DNA of 6,861 nt, taken from assembly GCA_913058025.1 (NCBI GenBank), contig CAJXPN010000238.1, forward strand, positions 1-6,861. Direction: 5' to 3'. The number at the start of each line of letters is the position of its first letter. Position 1 is the stretch's first letter. The notes under the pieces were generated by a model. It was not told the origin of the DNA and ran no database searches. It was given only the letters and a program-made list of their open reading frames with translations. Positions 5,732 to 6,861 of the stretch are shown one piece after another. A program made the position numbers and the translations under genes. The DNA comes from an uncultured Myxococcales bacterium. Its GTDB lineage: Bacteria; Myxococcota_A; Bradymonadia; Bradymonadales; Bradymonadaceae.

Positions 5732-6861
5732 ACAGCGCCACCAGGCACATCGCGTGGTAGGTGGCCGGGTGGAGCGCGGCGACCCCCAGGCGCTCCACCA
5801 CCCAGCCCGCGCCGCGCAGCTCGGCGACGTCCTTGGCCGCGCTGACGGACGATGGCCCCATGTAGACCACTCGACGCACGCCGAGCTTGCTCAGGTAACC
5901 GAGCGCGCGCGGCCCGAGCGGCTCCCTCATCGGGTTGAGCGCGGCCACGTCGAACCTCTCGCCCGCGAGCGTCAGGTCACGCAACGCCCGCTCCCAGTCC
6001 CCGGCGATGTAGCGCGCGTGGCCCACCTCGAGCGCCGCCGCGTTGAGCTCGGCGGAGTGGATCGCGTCCAGGCTCGAGTCGATCCCCGTCACCGACGCGA
6101 CCTGACCCGCCATCACCACGCCCACCGTCCCGACGCCGCACCCGACGACCAAGAGGTCGTCCTCCACGCCCGCGCCCAGCCACCCCGGCAGCGCCGCATA
6201 GAGCGCCTCGGCTGGGGCCTGCGTCGCGTGGAACCAGGCCCTGGGCCCGACCCCCACCATCCTCTCTCCGATCGGCACCCGCATCTGCTCGGGCCCCTGG
6301 AGGTGCTCGAGCTCGCCGTCTCGCTCCACGAAGAACCCCACGAGGTCTGGGAGGCGCTCACTGAGCGCGTGCTCGAGCGCGTCGATCGCCTCCGAGCGAC
6401 CCCGCACTACGAGCACCACTCGCCCGCGGCCGTGCGCAGGTGACGCGATCTGCACGCGCTCCAGCGCCGCGTCGCCCTCGCCCTCGGGCAACTCCTCGAG
6501 CGCCCCGATCGCCTCCTCGACCATCTCCACGAGCCTCCGGGTCGAGCCCGACAGGGCAGGGCAGCTCTTCATCGGGACCAGCCCCGGCCTCCCGGGCGAG
6601 ATGAGCCCAAGCTCGAAGCCCCCCTCGCTCACGCGGTACGCCACGCTCGTGCGCATGCGCTCGGCGTCCCCGCGCGCCATCCCTGGTGGCGCCACGATCT
6701 CCACCACCCCGGGCTCCTCGAGCCCCGCGTAGCGCCCCATCACCTCGGCCACTCCGCGCGCGTGGAACGCGAGCTCCTCGGTGACCGTGGCGTGGCGCAG
6801 GTGGCAACCCCGGCAATGATCGGCGCGCTCGCACAGCGGGTCTCGGCGCGCTGGGCTCGGC
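5721..6861 (-). CDS. RlmD/TrmA-family SAM-dependent RNA methyltransferase homologue lacking catalytic residues, 5' partial
   Basis: Reading in from the window edge gives 379 codons ending at TGA 5723-5721; the frame stays open upstream, so a GTG at 6752 is not the true start. The first residues contain C-x5-C-x2-C at 6833-6804 (CERADHCRGC), the 4Fe-4S motif of RlmD (RumA), and a fourth Cys in KSCPAL at 6563-6561. SAM-binding motif I, VVGCGVGTVG, lies at about 6149-6120, followed by GIDSSLDAIHSAELNAA. Family members add a methyl group to C5 of uridine in 23S rRNA or tRNA, using a Cys nucleophile in SCNP, a Glu base in HHVE and an Asp in DPPR/DPAR. Here those read YMGPSS (5864-5847), TYHAM (5762-5748) and NPMREP (5936-5919): all three residues are missing, and the FxQxN motif is WFHATQ. 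About 70 missing N-terminal residues would fit a TRAM domain. It may be a non-methylating RNA-binding homologue or a divergent enzyme. Frame and codon use look intact, so it is not a pseudogene. Confidence 0.85.
   Translation of the reverse strand, partial: PSPARRDPLCERADHCRGCHLRHATVTEELAFHARGVAEVMGRYAGLEEPGVVEIVAPPGMARGDAERMRTSVAYRVSEGGFELGLISPGRPGLVPMKSCPALSGSTRRLVEMVEEAIGALEELPEGEGDAALERVQIASPAHGRGRVVLVVRGRSEAIDALEHALSERLPDLVGFFVERDGELEHLQGPEQMRVPIGERMVGVGPRAWFHATQAPAEALYAALPGWLGAGVEDDLLVVGCGVGTVGVVMAGQVASVTGIDSSLDAIHSAELNAAALEVGHARYIAGDWERALRDLTLAGERFDVAALNPMREPLGPRALGYLSKLGVRRVVYMGPSSVSAAKDVAELRGAGWVVERLGVAALHPATYHAMCLVALSRA

Noticed and set aside
5754..6443. 229-codon plus-strand frame opposite the RlmD-like gene
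   Set aside because: Arg-, His- and Pro-rich composition with no motif; the opposite strand carries clear SAM and Fe-S motifs.
5721..6752. GTG at 6752 as the start of the RlmD-like gene
   Set aside because: The frame continues to the window edge and the residues before the GTG contain the C-x5-C-x2-C cluster motif, so the real start lies outside the window.

Overview
The window is about 70% G+C and looks like a draft-genome or metagenome contig from a high-GC bacterium, most likely a Myxococcota member. That guess rests on a membrane-anchored protein with repeated C-x5-C-x4-C modules, a leucine-rich-repeat (LRR) partner, a sigma-54-like promoter and strong GC3 bias. No marker gene fixes the taxonomy. 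Bases 2-35 are not genomic: they are the Illumina Nextera read-2 transposase adapter ending in the Tn5 mosaic end. The left edge is therefore an artificial contig end.

Layout. (1) 36-1978, minus strand, 3'-truncated: one continuous frame of about 647 codons running into the adapter. It reads as an N-terminal degenerate protein-kinase domain, a beta-rich linker and a Dna2-like PD-(D/E)XK nuclease with iron-sulfur cysteines. A helicase probably followed beyond the break. This is the most interesting object in the window. A longer Arg-rich ORF on the opposite strand over the same bases is only its shadow. (2) 1979-2193: divergent intergenic region with a sigma-54-like -24/-12 element and a good ribosome binding site for the nuclease gene, a short dyad about 100 bp upstream, and a duplicated start-codon region before the rightward gene. 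(3) 2194-4358, plus strand: a translationally coupled pair, a single-pass membrane protein with a 12-cysteine exported domain and a cytoplasmic LRR protein of about 15 repeats. (4) 4493-5731, plus strand: a GT-B family 4 type glycosyltransferase. (5) 5721-6861, minus strand, 5'-truncated: an RlmD/TrmA-family protein that keeps its four Fe-S cysteines and the SAM-binding loop but has lost the catalytic cysteine, the general-base glutamate and the motif aspartate. It converges on the glycosyltransferase with an 11-bp overlap of the two 3' ends.

The genes do not form one obvious pathway. The coupled pair (2194-4358) probably works together. The glycosyltransferase may be co-transcribed with it or have its own promoter. 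The pseudokinase-nuclease is divergently transcribed and may be separately controlled by sigma-54. Two unrelated proteins here (the kinase domain and the RNA methyltransferase) carry intact folds with degenerate active sites. No tRNA, rRNA, CRISPR array, transposase gene or convincing intrinsic terminator was seen.
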